Origin: Streptomyces cellostaticus
GTDB lineage: Bacteria > Actinomycetota > Actinomycetes > Streptomycetales > Streptomycetaceae
Direction of reading: 5' to 3'
NCBI RefSeq assembly: GCF_001513965.1
Contig: NZ_KQ948043.1
Location: 1-64,000, forward strand
Length of the DNA stretch: 64,000 nt
In this document: piece by piece, positions 52,336-62,380 of the stretch
Layout of the letters: each line of letters begins with the position of its first letter
Numbering within the stretch: position 1 is the stretch's first letter
The notes under the pieces: model-generated
Database searches by the model: none
What the model saw: the letters and a program-made list of their open reading frames with translations, nothing else
What the model was told of the DNA's origin: nothing
Translations under genes and position numbers: made by a program

Positions 52336-53319
52336 ATGTCTGCACACAATGCCGATCGCCGTGCCACCCCGCGCCCCGGTGACCCAGCCATCGGCTCGTC
52401 CCGCCGCTCCACCCCCGAGGCCGAACTCGCCGAAGCCCTGCGCACCGGCCCGTTCTCCGCCGCGCTCCGGGCTGCGCTTGCCGCACGCGGCCTGGCTCTG
52501 CATCGCGTGCAGCACCGGCTCGCCCAGCGCGGCATACGTGTCGGTGTGACCAGCCTCAGCTACTGGCAGCGCGGTGTGCGGCGGCCCGAGCGGCCCGAGT
52601 CGCTTCGTGCCGTCGCCGCGCTCGAGGAGGTGCTGGAGCTTCCCCCGCACGCCCTCACCCGCCTGATAGGCCCACGTGCCACGAGCGGCCATCCCGCGGC
52701 CCGCCCGTATCGCACCCTCCTCGAACCCGCCGCCGCGGTCGAATCGCTGCTGGCGAGTCTGGCGGCACCGGCGGACGGCGGGCTGCACACCGTGATCCAC
52801 TACGAGCACGTTCACATCGGTGCCCATCGAGAGCTCGCCGCCCGCGACTCGCAACACGTCGTACGGGCCCACCGCGATGGCGTCGACCGCTATCTCGCCA
52901 TCTATCACGGCGACCCGGGCTGCGACACGGAACGGGTACGGGTATGCAGTCTCGGCAACTGCCGGGTCGGGCGGATCCGCCGTCACGGCGCTTCGGGGGT
53001 GATTGTTGTCGAGCTGCTCTTCGACGGGCGGTTAAGAGTCGGGGAGACCGCCGTCCTGGGGTACCGCTTCGAGGACGGAACCGGCGCGCCCAGCCATGAG
53101 TACGTTCGTGGCTTCACCTACGGCGGCGGGCAGTATGTCCTCCAGGTCGGCTTCGACCGCGCTGTCCTGCCCGTCCACTGCCGTCGCTTCGCCCGTCCCT
53201 CGGCGACCGCCCCTCGCGAGGCGGTCGCCGATCTGACACTGAACGCTCACGGCTCGGTCCACCTCCTGGAGCAGCAGATACGGCCGGGTGTCCTCGGCAT
53301 CACATGGGAGTGGGACTGA
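52336..53319 (+). CDS. XRE-type regulator with C-terminal sensor domain
   Basis: A 327-residue protein. The N-terminal HTH (about 35-110) reads SAALRAALAARGLALHRVQH, RLAQRGIRVGVTSLSYWQRG and ALEEVLELPPHALTRLIG. The rest (about 130-327) is a beta-rich domain with HTVIHYEHVHIGAHREL, YLAIYHGDPGCDTERVRVCS and GYRFEDGTGAPSHEYVRGF. I know the HTH type from Streptomyces but not the C-terminal domain. ATG 52336 follows a G-rich purine tract. It is divergent from the cysteine peptidase operon, with GTGAAC sites between; mutual regulation is likely. Confidence 0.78.
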   Translation: MSAHNADRRATPRPGDPAIGSSRRSTPEAELAEALRTGPFSAALRAALAARGLALHRVQHRLAQRGIRVGVTSLSYWQRGVRRPERPESLRAVAALEEVLELPPHALTRLIGPRATSGHPAARPYRTLLEPAAAVESLLASLAAPADGGLHTVIHYEHVHIGAHRELAARDSQHVVRAHRDGVDRYLAIYHGDPGCDTERVRVCSLGNCRVGRIRRHGASGVIVVELLFDGRLRVGETAVLGYRFEDGTGAPSHEYVRGFTYGGGQYVLQVGFDRAVLPVHCRRFARPSATAPREAVADLTLNAHGSVHLLEQQIRPGVLGITWEWD

Positions 53320-53461
53320 CACCGTGTCCTATGTGGTGAGTTCGAGCAGACGTGGCGGTGGCGAGCAGTTCCGTGCTGCCGGGGTCCGCGTGGCTGTTCG
53401 ACGAGCCAGACTCCGGCCCGGGACCGGGCGGATCATGCCGGAATCGCGGGGTCTGGCACGT

Positions 53462-53560
53462 ACTCCCCCACTGCCTTAAGGGCGTGGGGGGACCCCCAGC
53501 GGCGTTGTCGTCGGTTGCCGACTCCCTCACGCTCGGCTGCGCTCGCGCGGGGGCACCCTC
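53462..53560. repeat. composite GC-rich inverted repeat element
   Basis: First hairpin: CCCCCAC-TGCCTTAAGGGC-GTGGGGG with flanking CCCCC (about 53465-53497). Second: CTCCCTCACGCTCGGC to GCTCGCGCGGGGG (53522-53553), the same family as the copy inside the monooxygenase gene near 23.8 kb. It lies in the 310-base gene-free gap after the XRE gene and could also act as a terminator. Confidence 0.65.
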
Positions 53561-53630
53561 CATGCCCCCGCTCACCAGTGTGCTGATGAGGCACCGTTGC
53601 CTGGAGCCGGCCTGATCCGCCGGACAGGCC

Positions 53631-53942
53631 CTAGCCGGGTGGCCAGGCGACCACGCTGAGATTCGCCGCATCGGGATCCACGTCCAGGCACCGCAACGTG
53701 AGCTGCTTGCCACGCTCCCGAGGTGTCCAGCCATGGTGAAGCAACGCCTGACGGATGGCAGCCGCGACCAATCCCGGTGCGATCACCACTCCGTGCTCGA
53801 CCCACGTCACCATGCGCTGCCCGTCCGCTTCTCCGTGCACGACGACGATGGCCAGACCGGGCTCGTCGTTGGGCGCGACCACCCAGCGATAGCTGTCCCC
53901 GTCCACAACAATCATCCGCGTGCCCTTTTTCGCTATGCTCAT
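53631..53942 (-). CDS. small conserved actinomycete protein (MSIAKKGTR type)
   Basis: A 103-residue protein whose N-terminus MSIAKKGTRMIVVDGDSYRW matches a small Streptomyces family of unknown function ('MSIAKKG.R.I.V.G..YRW'). A central ease of beta strands (GLAIVVVHGEADGQRMVTWV) and a C-terminal QALLHHGWTPRERGKQLTL complete the family pattern. The ATG at 53942 is chosen for the conserved N-terminus although the ribosome site is weak; in-frame starts upstream are open. Confidence 0.78.
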   Translation of the reverse strand: MSIAKKGTRMIVVDGDSYRWVVAPNDEPGLAIVVVHGEADGQRMVTWVEHGVVIAPGLVAAAIRQALLHHGWTPRERGKQLTLRCLDVDPDAANLSVVAWPPG

Positions 53943-54280
53943 GCAGCGCAGGCTTTCACAGCCCGTACGGTTGGAAATACTTATTTCCCGCTCCATGTCG
54001 AGCCCAGCCACCCCACCACGTGCGGAACTCGCCTGCCCGCCGGAAGCCTGCCCCTGTCCGGCGAGGACGAGGTGTACCCGCGGGCGCATCCAAGCCGCCA
54101 TCGCCCTCCATCTGGCCTGATCAAACGGGGTTGGAAAAGGCTCACCGAATGTGCGGCTGCTCCCGGAACGGCAGAGCCGAACTCCGTTCCTTCAAACCGT
54201 TTGTCGCGGACGATCGGGGGCCGTTAGCGTAGTGCCTCCGGGATATGAGTGCCCGGCAGCGAGAGAAGGTATGAGCGACG

Positions 54281-55111
54281 TTGGGTAAACCCCAGGACGG
54301 CACAGGTACGGTCACGGGATTCGTCTTCGTGCACGACGGATCCTCCGGCATCCCGCAGACGGCCTCGGCCGGTACGCGCGTGCGGCAGCCGTCCCTCGAA
54401 CCGCCCTACCTCGTGGTCGGCCACTCGCCGGCCGACGTCCTGGTGTCCCGCTGGCCCGGTCGGCTGTTCCGGGCCGAGGTGGTACCGCCGACGACTGACG
54501 AGGAACGCGCCGCGACGGTACGCATCGCCCGGAGCATGCGGCCCGAGGCGGGCTACACCTGCGCATTCGCCGTCGACCTGGTGGAGGAGATCTCTCCGTC
54601 GGTCCTGTTCGGGCCACATGGCGGCGCGGTGACCCGCGTCCTCGCGGCCGGGCTCGCGCTCGATGAGGACGTCGCCCGCTCCCTCGCGTCCGCCCGCCCC
54701 ACGGCGGCGAACGACGCGTTCGGCAGGGCGTGGGACCAGTGGATCGCCGGTCAACCGAAGGCCGCCGGGTACCGAGGACGTGATCACCGCTCGACCGTGG
54801 CGATCGTGGCGCGCGGCGCTCCGGTGTCGCCGATCGGCCGTGGGTTCACCGCCCTGTGCGGCGTGGTCGACGACAGCGCCCTCCTCCGCGGGGGCAAGGG
54901 GGCGTTCACCCGCAACGAGCGCGGTGAGAAGGTACTGACCGAGCCGTGGCGGACAGCCGGCCGAGCGCTGCTCGACGCAGCCATGGCATTCGGCGCACCG
55001 CACCTGGTGGACGGCGCTGCCTCGACCGTCCTGACGGCAGCCTGGCACGCGGCCTTCGGTCCTGCGAAACCGGATGCCCCCGGTGCCGCCGAGCCGGTTC
55101 GCCCGCTCTGA
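54281..55111 (+). CDS. hypothetical protein
   Basis: A 276-residue cytosolic protein of no family I recognise, starting at TTG 54281 after GAGAAGG; a five-codon ATG frame at 54271 overlaps it. The sequence looks authentic: TGFVFVHDGSSGIPQTASAG, SLEPPYLVVGHSPADVLVSR and WPGRLFRAEVVPP in the N-terminal 70 residues, ARSMRPEAGYTCAFAVDLVE and VARGAPVSPIGRGFTALCGV later. Neither a signal peptide nor membrane spans are visible. It has no operon partners. Other starts downstream are possible. Confidence 0.6.
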   Translation: MGKPQDGTGTVTGFVFVHDGSSGIPQTASAGTRVRQPSLEPPYLVVGHSPADVLVSRWPGRLFRAEVVPPTTDEERAATVRIARSMRPEAGYTCAFAVDLVEEISPSVLFGPHGGAVTRVLAAGLALDEDVARSLASARPTAANDAFGRAWDQWIAGQPKAAGYRGRDHRSTVAIVARGAPVSPIGRGFTALCGVVDDSALLRGGKGAFTRNERGEKVLTEPWRTAGRALLDAAMAFGAPHLVDGAASTVLTAAWHAAFGPAKPDAPGAAEPVRPL

Positions 55112-55332
55112 CGGGGCTTCGGCGACCATCAGCGGTGCACGGCAGGCGAGTTCGGGGCACCCCAGGCCGGGCGCACAGTCCGAGGCACAGCAGCCGCTGC
55201 CGGGTGCGGTGCACGTGCCGTTCGGGTCGAGACGCTGGGCCCGCGCTCTGCTCTGGCCGCGCCCGCCACGTACGACAGCACTCCCTCACAGGCCGGCAGG
55301 CGACCGGATGGCTTCGACGGCGGGAGACGGTG

Positions 55333-57276
55333 TCACGGCGCGCCGGACGAGACCCAGATCCGGATGGTGCCGCCGGGATCGATGTGGCTGGAGCTGCTCG
55401 GCTCCTGTCTGACGACCTCGCCGCTCGGCCAGACCCTGTCCGGAACGCGGTGCTCCTCCAGCTTGAAATGCCCGATGTCCGCGCAGGTGCGGGCGTTCGC
55501 CACGGTCATGTACTGGAGTGACGGCGCTTCGGGTTGTTCATCGGTCGCGCTGTCGCAGCCGGAGAGCTCGCCAACGGCCCTGGGGTCACCGCCGGTGGAG
55601 ATCCAGACCTTGACGGTGCCGCCGACGGCGATGTCCTCCGTTCCCGGCTCCTGGCGCGCCACCTGGCCGGCCGGTATGAGCCGGTCCTGGACCTTCCCGG
55701 CCTCCTCCAGCTTGAGATGGGCGATGTCCGCGCAGATCCGGGCGGTGTCCGGGGTTCTGCCCTTGAGCCAGGGAGTGGTGACCTTGCCGTGGTGCTCCTC
55801 GACCTCGCAGTCGGCAAGGTCGCCCTTGGCCCTGGGATCACCGCCCGTCGACACCCAGATGGTGATGGTGCTGCCCCGCTCGACAGACTGGGAGATCTCC
55901 GGTTCCTGCCGCGTGACGGTGTCCTTGTTGTACTTGGCCCCCATGGTGGTCTTCTGGTCGATCTTCAGTCCGGCGATCTCCGCACAGGTCCGCGCCTCCG
56001 CGGGCGACATACCCGTGAACGAGGGCGGGTTGAAGCCGCCGCCCCAGGAGGCCGTCGGATCGCACGAGAGGTACGGTCCGGTCGCCCGAGGATCCGGGGT
56101 GTGGGAGAGGTCCGGGAACAGGTACCGTGCGCCGAACACGCTCGCGGTCATCAGGAGCGCGCCGACGGGAACCAAGGTCCAGGCGAGGATCCTGGCGTTG
56201 CGCAGAGTCCGCCGGTGAGCCTGCTGCCTGCTCGAGACGGAACGCATGGTCGTGGCGATGGCGTCGGCCGCGCCGGGGGCCGCGGCAGCGGTACGGATCA
56301 TGAACGTCTCGGCTGCACCGGCGTCGACTGTGACGTCCTCGGTCGTGACCGTGGGGGCGGAGTGCAGCGAGTGGGTGGGTGCTTCGCCCGCGGCGACCCG
56401 GCGGACGTCATCGGCCATGGCGCGGGCGCTTGGGTAGCGTCCGGCGGGATCCTTGCTGAGGGCGCGGGCTACGACGGCGTCGACGGCCGATGGCAGCGAC
56501 GGGTTGATCGAGGACGGCACCGGCGGCGGCTGCTGGACGTGCTGGTAGAGCACGCTCATCGTCGACTCGCCGTCGAACGGCGTTGTCCCGGTGGCCAGTT
56601 CGAAAAGCATGCAGCCGACCGAGTAGAGGTCGGAGCGGGCGTCGGCGGGCTTGCCCTGCGCCTGCTCGGGCGAGAGGTACTGGGGCGTGCCGAGCACGGT
56701 GCCGGTCCGGGTCATCGCGGTGGCGTCCGACTGCAGCGCACGGGCGATGCCGAAGTCCATCACCTTGACCGCGCCGTCGTCCGTCGTCATCACGTTGGCG
56801 GGCTTGATGTCCCGGTGGATCAGCCCCTGCCGGTGGCTGCACTCCAGGGCGTCCAGCACGGCCGAGGTCACAGCCAGCGCGCGGTCCAGCGGGACCGTGC
56901 CACCGGCAGGGTCCGCGGCCCGTTCCCGGATGAACTCGCGCACCGATCGGCCCTGTACGTACTCCATGACGATGTACAGCACGACGCCGTCGGGCCCGGT
57001 GTCCTCGCCGCTGTCGTGCACGGCCACGATATTGGTGTGGTTGAGCGCCGCGACCGCCTGGGCCTCACGGCGGAAGCGCTCGCGGAAGGAGGGGTCACGG
57101 GCCAGGTCCGCGTGCAGTGTCTTCACCGCGACGGTGCGTCCCAGCACCGTGTCGTGGGCGCGGTACACGGACGCCATGCCGCCCTCGCCGAGAGGTGCCT
57201 GCAGGATGTAACGGCCTTGCCCGACCGAGCGGATCGGCCCCACCGCGTGCAAGTTCTCGGTCTCCTCGACGTCCAT
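55333..57276 (-). CDS. PASTA-type Ser/Thr protein kinase (PknB-like)
   Basis: A 647-residue membrane kinase. The N-terminal kinase domain (about 20-290) has the glycine loop LGEGGMASVYRAHD, Lys52 (VAVKTLH), HRDIKPANV with Asp156, DFG at 174-176 and GTPQYLSPEQAQG. A linker precedes a membrane span (about 362-382, ILAWTLVPVGALLMTASVFG). Outside the cell are three PASTA-like repeats of about 85 residues, each with a 'P.....A...CA.I..LK.....' core and a TIxIWVSTGGDPRA end, punctuated by Cys. PASTA domains usually bind muropeptides, so it should sense cell-wall material. Start ATG 57276. From 55112 to 55332 and 57277 to 57639 I see no gene. Confidence 0.92.
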   Translation of the reverse strand: MDVEETENLHAVGPIRSVGQGRYILQAPLGEGGMASVYRAHDTVLGRTVAVKTLHADLARDPSFRERFRREAQAVAALNHTNIVAVHDSGEDTGPDGVVLYIVMEYVQGRSVREFIRERAADPAGGTVPLDRALAVTSAVLDALECSHRQGLIHRDIKPANVMTTDDGAVKVMDFGIARALQSDATAMTRTGTVLGTPQYLSPEQAQGKPADARSDLYSVGCMLFELATGTTPFDGESTMSVLYQHVQQPPPVPSSINPSLPSAVDAVVARALSKDPAGRYPSARAMADDVRRVAAGEAPTHSLHSAPTVTTEDVTVDAGAAETFMIRTAAAAPGAADAIATTMRSVSSRQQAHRRTLRNARILAWTLVPVGALLMTASVFGARYLFPDLSHTPDPRATGPYLSCDPTASWGGGFNPPSFTGMSPAEARTCAEIAGLKIDQKTTMGAKYNKDTVTRQEPEISQSVERGSTITIWVSTGGDPRAKGDLADCEVEEHHGKVTTPWLKGRTPDTARICADIAHLKLEEAGKVQDRLIPAGQVARQEPGTEDIAVGGTVKVWISTGGDPRAVGELSGCDSATDEQPEAPSLQYMTVANARTCADIGHFKLEEHRVPDRVWPSGEVVRQEPSSSSHIDPGGTIRIWVSSGAP

Positions 57277-57639
57277 CGTCCCCGCCTTTTCCCCCAGCTG
57301 CCGCCTCGGCGCAAGGCCCCCACCGTGTGAACGTCGACTTCGGTGGCGCCCCGCCGGCCGAGTGTGGCGATCGCAGCCCCTGGTGACGAGCCTTCACCGA
57401 TCGTCACCCGTGCTGTCCCAGCCGCGCGGCGAGCATCGTGTGCATGACAGGTGACCGTACCGCGACGGTGTAGCCGAGTCGAATCCGTCTACCCTCTGCC
57501 GACGTTCGCGTGCGTGTCCCACGGCCGGTCGCCCGGTACGTCATCAGGTGAAGCCTGAAGCCTGAAGCCCATGCATGGCGACGTCGACGTTTCGGGCTCA
57601 GTGGTTCTCCCCTGCCGAGCCCGGAACACGGGCCGTCGC

Positions 57640-58412
57640 CACATTGCGGAGGCGTAAGGCTTCACGCTGGTGCGCCATGTGACGCCCGGTGGACTGCTGC
57701 GTCGCCTGGGTGGGCGGACGGAGGAGGCGCGCACCGGAATCAACGCGGTCTCCGAGGCCGCCTTCGACCTCCTGCGGCGCTCCGGCAGTCGGCGGCAGCT
57801 GGTCGCGATGACCTCCGTCGGCGCATGGACACTGATGGTCGAGCCCAACGGACACGGCGGGGTCACCGACGCCACGGCTCTCAAGGTGTCCGCGGGCACA
57901 CGCAGTGGGTCTCCCACTACTCGGACGTCCAAGGCGGCGCCGGCCTCGTCTGGGCGGACGACGGCACCACGCGGCTCTGGTTCGACCCGGCTCTCCCCGA
58001 AGAGCGCTCCGGAACCCACCCGGACGAGCTGCTTCCGGTCATGCACGCCATCGGGTTCAGCCTCGGAACGGAGCCCACCGGCCTCGACCTCTCGATGGAG
58101 GCCGCCTTCGCCCTGGCCGAGTACCTGACCGGCGTACGGCTGCACCCGGACCTCCTCCGGAACACGACCTTCACCTGCGGCAGCATCGATATCCCCGTCG
58201 GCGGACTGTACGCATGGCCGGGCTGCGCCGCGTCCTTGCGCTCCGTCCGGTCAGAGCCCTTTTTCTCTTTGCCGGATGGGGAGGGTTTCGGGGTGCCGGC
58301 AACAAGTCCCCGTCCCGGGCGCCGCCGGGCAGGCTTCCATCAAGTGCGTGAACCGACCCACCCGCACGCCCCGCTGCAACCGCCCGCCCCCTGTGGTCGT
58401 CTTGTGCGCTGA
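57640..58412 (+). pseudogene. DUF6461-family gene, broken
   Basis: After an in-frame stop at about 57655 the first frame reads GFTLVRHVTPGGLLRRLGG, GINAVSEAAFDLLRRSGS and VAMTSVGAWTLMVEPNGHGG. Near 57897 it shifts to HTQWVSHYSDVQGGAGLVWA, DDGTTRLWFDPALPEERSG, ELLPVMHAIGFSLGTEPTG and MEAAFALAEYLTGVRLHPDL. The order and motifs fit the DUF6461 proteins of actinomycetes ('W....G....VEPNG'). The N-terminal start is missing and one base is lost, so it is inactive. Confidence 0.65.
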
Positions 58413-58444
58413 CTGTGTACGAAGTAGGGATGTGGGGGGACGTT

Positions 58445-59569
58445 GTGACGCGGAACGTGACAAAGGCCGGTCTCGTGGTGGTGGCCATGGCGACGGTGCT
58501 CGGGGCCTCGGCCTGCGGCGGGGAAGCCGGCGCGGCGGCCGCAGGGAGCGGCGGGAAGCTCCCCGCGCACGGGAAGGGGGTGTCCGTGGCGCCCTCCGGG
58601 GACGGGGCGTCGTCCGGCTCGGCGTCGACGTCTGGCGGCACTGTGGCGAATTTCTCCGGGACCGCACAGACCGCGGCGTCGTCCATCACCCGGCACGTGC
58701 CGTGGAACCTGGACATTCTTGACCAGCGGTCGCGGCCGCTGAATGGGACGTTCACCACCACCGCCACAGGCAAAGGCGTTCACGTCTACGTGATCGACAC
58801 CGGGATGGACATCGCCCACAAGGAGTTCGGCGGACGCGCCCACCTCGGCGCCGACTTCGTGGGCCCGAAGGACTCCGGTGACTGCTTCAGCGAGGAGGGG
58901 CTCGGTCACGGCACGTTCGTCGCGGGCATCATCGGCGGGGCGAGGTACGGGGTGGCGCCCAAGGCGGAGCTCGTCAGGGTCCAAGGCATCCTGTGCGAGA
59001 GCGAGGGCGGTGGCTCCCCGGCGGCGGCCGAGGCGGCCTTGGTGAAGTCGGTCAAGTGGGTCACCGCGCACGCGCAGAAGCCTGCGGTGGTGAACATGTC
59101 GCTCAATTTCGACCACCGGTCGGCGGCCCTGGAGTCCGCCGTGAAGAAGATGGTCGACGCGGGGATTCCGACGGTGGTGTCGGCCGGCAACTTCCATGAC
59201 GACGCCTGCAAGCATTCCCCGGCCGGCGTCCCCGGCACGATCGTCGTGGCGGCCTCCACCTCGAACGACCGGCCGTGGAGCGACGGCGGCTCCTACGGAT
59301 CGGACTACGGACGGTGCGTGGACCTGTACGCCCCGGGCCAGAAGGTGACCGCCGCCCTCGCCGGCGGCGGTACGACCACGGAGGACGACGGCGCGACGTC
59401 CTGGGCTGCGCCGCATGCGACCGGCGTGATCGCGCTGTATCTGTCGGCACACCCCCACGCCACCGCCAACGAGGTCCACGTCTGGCTCGACCACACGGCC
59501 ACCCCCGGTGTCGTGCACGGCGTCCGCTCCGACACTCCCAACCGGCTGCTCAACACCGGCGGTCTGTGA
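58445..59569 (+). CDS. subtilisin-like (S8) lipoprotein peptidase
   Basis: A 374-residue exported serine peptidase from GTG 58445. The lipobox LGASAC gives lipidated Cys24; a Ser/Gly-rich linker (about 25-70) follows. The S8 domain has Asp118 (VYVIDTGMD), His155 (GLGHGTFVAGI), the oxyanion Asn249 (VVSAGNFHDDAC) and Ser319 in TSWAAPHATG, where Trp replaces the usual Met after Ser. A pair of Cys (184 and 147 region) may form disulfides, as in proteinase-K-type enzymes. There is no pro-domain of normal size, only the 65-residue linker. It stands beside IS debris. Confidence 0.9.
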   Translation: MTRNVTKAGLVVVAMATVLGASACGGEAGAAAAGSGGKLPAHGKGVSVAPSGDGASSGSASTSGGTVANFSGTAQTAASSITRHVPWNLDILDQRSRPLNGTFTTTATGKGVHVYVIDTGMDIAHKEFGGRAHLGADFVGPKDSGDCFSEEGLGHGTFVAGIIGGARYGVAPKAELVRVQGILCESEGGGSPAAAEAALVKSVKWVTAHAQKPAVVNMSLNFDHRSAALESAVKKMVDAGIPTVVSAGNFHDDACKHSPAGVPGTIVVAASTSNDRPWSDGGSYGSDYGRCVDLYAPGQKVTAALAGGGTTTEDDGATSWAAPHATGVIALYLSAHPHATANEVHVWLDHTATPGVVHGVRSDTPNRLLNTGGL

Positions 59570-59664
59570 CCTGCTCCCGCCGCCCCGGTCGCATGGTCAC
59601 CCAAGCGCCGCACCTCACCGCAATGGCGGGCGCAAGTCGCGCGGCCACCGTGCCCACACCCTGC

Positions 59665-59880
59665 TGACCCGGTCGTCGCCGGGACGGCCGCCGCCCAGGC
59701 TCTGGACGCGTTCGCCGCCTCTGAACTGGGCGGGCCGCTACCGGCGATCGTGCGGACCTGGCAGGCAGCCTGGAGCGAGTTCTCCGCCCCGAACCCGGTG
59801 GCGGCCGCGTTCACGGAGCGGTTGCCCTCCGGGGCGACCGAGGATCGTATCGATGTGCTGTATGGAGCCGCGGTCGGCCC
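59665..59880 (+). pseudogene. IS256-family transposase fragment
   Basis: Reads VVAGTAAAQALDAFAASELG, GPLPAIVRTWQAAWSEFSAP and then loses similarity. IS256 ('mutator') transposases have 'A..AL..F..S.LG.KYPA.V..W..AW..F..F' just before their last catalytic Glu region, which is absent. It is a remnant in a 2-kb stretch of debris. Confidence 0.5.
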
Positions 59881-59936
59881 GCGAGGCGGCTTGGGCGGCA
59901 AGGTGGTGGCGACGCCGTACTTCACCGCCCTGCCGC

Positions 59937-60660
59937 TTACAGATGAGGCTGGCATGGACCGAACGCGGGAGTGAGTTCCGCTGCAACGTGTAGCGGGTGA
60001 CGTGCCGCTCGCTCACGGCTTCGCGGCCCTGCGCGGAAACAAACCCGCACCTGCCCGACGTTGTCGATCTCCGAGCCGGAGACAGGACGGCAGGTGTCCT
60101 GGACGGGGCGGCGTGCGAGTGACCATGCGGCCTCGATGGGGGTGCGGTGGATGGCGGTGCGTTCGGCCGTAGCGAGTGTGCGCCGGCCATGCGGGAGACG
60201 TGGTCGCCGACCCGGAGGAAAAAGCCGCCGTGCTCTTGGGGCAGAGCCGTGTCCCACCTCTTCCGCCTCACGGACCACGTCCCGCATTCTTCCTGCGCGA
60301 CGGGTGTATGTCAGGCGCGGCCAGGTGTCGAAGGCCCACCGGTATGCCTGTGTCAGGTCGTGCTGCCAACTGTCCGACGACGCGCTCGCCCGCGGGGCGA
60401 GTGCGCCGCGCTGGGCAAGGTGCAGGACACGTGACCAGGTGGCGGCATCCGTGGAGAGAAAGCCGAGCCACGCCTGGAGGGAGGGAGCCCACAGGGCGCC
60501 GACGTGTGGTGGAGGACTTCTCCAGGAACTGCCGGGGCCAGCCGTGAAGGGAGAGCCGGTCAGGAGAAGCGCGGAGGTGCCCGTGTCGGCGTTCTCCGCA
60601 CGGCGGGTGGCATGCACTGCTGCGCTGTGCATCCGTCCGTTCGTCACGTCGTGGTGGGCC
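59937..60660 (-). other. uncertain decayed reading frame
   Basis: One minus-strand frame contains PSLQAWLGFLSTDAATWSRV then LHLAQRGALA and SDSWQHDLTQAYRWAFDTWP then RLTYTRRAGRMRDVVREAEE, which is protein-like. It merges near 60215 with another frame reading RVGDHVSRMAGAHSLRPNAP. I cannot name a family. Whether it is a broken gene or chance is open. The stretch 60661-61070 has no recognisable content. Confidence 0.25.
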
Positions 60661-61069
60661 GCCAGCGGAGCAGAGCCTCCGAGGTGGAGGCGACGGGCAT
60701 CGACGATCCGGGACCCGTTGGACGCGTCGTCATGTACGTGTGATGGTCGATCTGTTTCCTATGACCTCGCACGTGGAGTGCGTGGCCATCCAAGAGGCCG
60801 CGGGCCGCCGGACGGTCAACTCCTCGCGGACCGCCCGCTCGCGGCGCTCGTCGGGATATTCGCGTCGGGACGGCAAAGGTCGAGCAGCATCCCGTTTCGT
60901 AGCGTCCCTGAAGCCAAGACAGCGGCCGCTGTGCAAGAGTGTTGACACGCGGACCATCCGATGGCGGTTTGCCGCGACCGCATGGTTGGGCAGGGTGGCA
61001 AGTAGAGACTGATCCCGATGCTCTTGGCCAGGGTGATGGACAGGCCGGCGAGTTCGGGGCTGCACAGGC

Positions 61070-61330
61070 TGACGGCTCCCGCGCGGGCCAAGTCGGACAC
61101 GACGGGGGCTCGTTGGTGGGGAGTTGGCGCAAGCAGAAGCCGAAGGTCACGTCGACCAGCGTCAGTGGCGTTGGATCGCTTGGCCGGAGCGGGCCTGGAA
61201 GTCGGCCCGGCCCAGTTCGCGCTTGACGTGTTTGCAATCTTGCTCGGTCCGGCCGCGCAGCCCGTACGGTGTGCGGACTTCCCCCCCCGTCTCGGTCGTG
61301 AGCGGGGAGTTCGGCTCGACCGCCACCACG
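61070..61330 (-). pseudogene. IS701-family transposase fragment
   Basis: Minus strand: VRTPYGLRGRTEQDCKHVKR, ELGRADFQARSGQAIQRH and, one frame on, LVDVTFGFCLRQLPTNEP. 'YGLR.W.EQ.YK.VK.ELGWADFQVRSD.AI.RHW.LV..AFSFCW' is the C-terminal block of IS701-type transposases. Substitutions and the frameshift show decay. Confidence 0.65.
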
Positions 61331-61681
61331 CAGGGTGGGAGGCGGCTGGTGGGGCACGGTGTGCGGCGACGCCCCGCCGTCGTGGGGCGGGGTCGCCGGC
61401 GCGGGCATCGGCAGGTCGATCCGCCGGTCGTTGACCGGCTCGTGGTCCCACGGGGACCGGGACACAATGCATTGCTGCGCATGGCAGACAAGAAGATCAC
61501 CGAAAGCAGGACGGCCAGTCTTCAAGAGGGCCTGGAGCAGAGAACAGGAAGCCGCTGATTCATGGTTGCCCACCGGTCGGCTGAAGGGCCGCACCCTCAC
61601 CCTGTCTCAAGGAGCCAAGATTCGGAACACCATCTACCGATCAGGGCAAACGACCGCAGGTCGACCGGACGCGGTGGGCGT

Positions 61682-62368
61682 GTGACCGGCCGGCGGGCGC
61701 CCGCGGTGCTGCCCCCGTCGCTGCGCGTGCGGCTCGGGCTGATTGCGGCTCTCGCCGCGCTGGTGGTCGTCGTGCTCGGGGTTCTGTACGCCGGCCACGA
61801 CAAGCCCGGCAGGGTGGACAGGTGGATCATCCCGCCGACGGCGGACAGTGTTCGGCCGCCGTGGCGGCACGTCGCTCTGGCCTTGGACTTCTTGGGGGAG
61901 CCCGCCGGATCGACGATGCTGGTGGTGGCCATCGTGACGGGCTGCCTGCTGCTTCGGCGTCCTCGCGCGGCGGCGCTCTTCGTCGCCGGCGTCGCCATGG
62001 CCGTGGGGACGGCGACACTGCTCAAGCATCTGGTGGGACGCACCATCCACGGCGCCGGCAACCTGTCCTATCCGAGCGGGCACACCGCCTTCTTCACCGC
62101 ACTCGCCCTCATCGTGGCGCTGCTCGCGACCGGCCGGCTCGGCCTCGGCAGGACGGCCGGCACGTCACTCGTGCTCGCCGCGGCGCTCGTGGCCGGCGCC
62201 GCGATGGGATGGGCGCAGGTCGCCCTGGGCGCGCACTATCCGACCGACGTCCTCGGCGGCTGGTGCACCGCGCTGGCGGTGATACCGGCGACCGCGTGGC
62301 TGGTCGACCGGATGGCTGACCAGCTGGCCGATCGGACGGCCGACGCCGGTCGGCGGGAGCATCGCTGA
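61682..62368 (+). CDS. PAP2-family membrane phosphatase
   Basis: A 228-residue membrane enzyme from GTG 61682, with about five or six spans beginning LGLIAALAALVVVVLGVLYA. The phosphatidic-acid-phosphatase motifs are KHLVGRTIHGAG (motif 1, degenerate K......R), SYPSGHTAFFTALA (motif 2 with His) and ALGAHYPTDVLGGWCTA (motif 3 with His and Asp), so the acid phosphatase triad is complete. Likely substrates are lipid phosphates such as undecaprenyl or phosphatidyl phosphates. It converges on the aminomutase gene, 12 bases apart. Confidence 0.87.
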   Translation: MTGRRAPAVLPPSLRVRLGLIAALAALVVVVLGVLYAGHDKPGRVDRWIIPPTADSVRPPWRHVALALDFLGEPAGSTMLVVAIVTGCLLLRRPRAAALFVAGVAMAVGTATLLKHLVGRTIHGAGNLSYPSGHTAFFTALALIVALLATGRLGLGRTAGTSLVLAAALVAGAAMGWAQVALGAHYPTDVLGGWCTALAVIPATAWLVDRMADQLADRTADAGRREHR

Positions 62369-62380
62369 CGTCACGTCACG

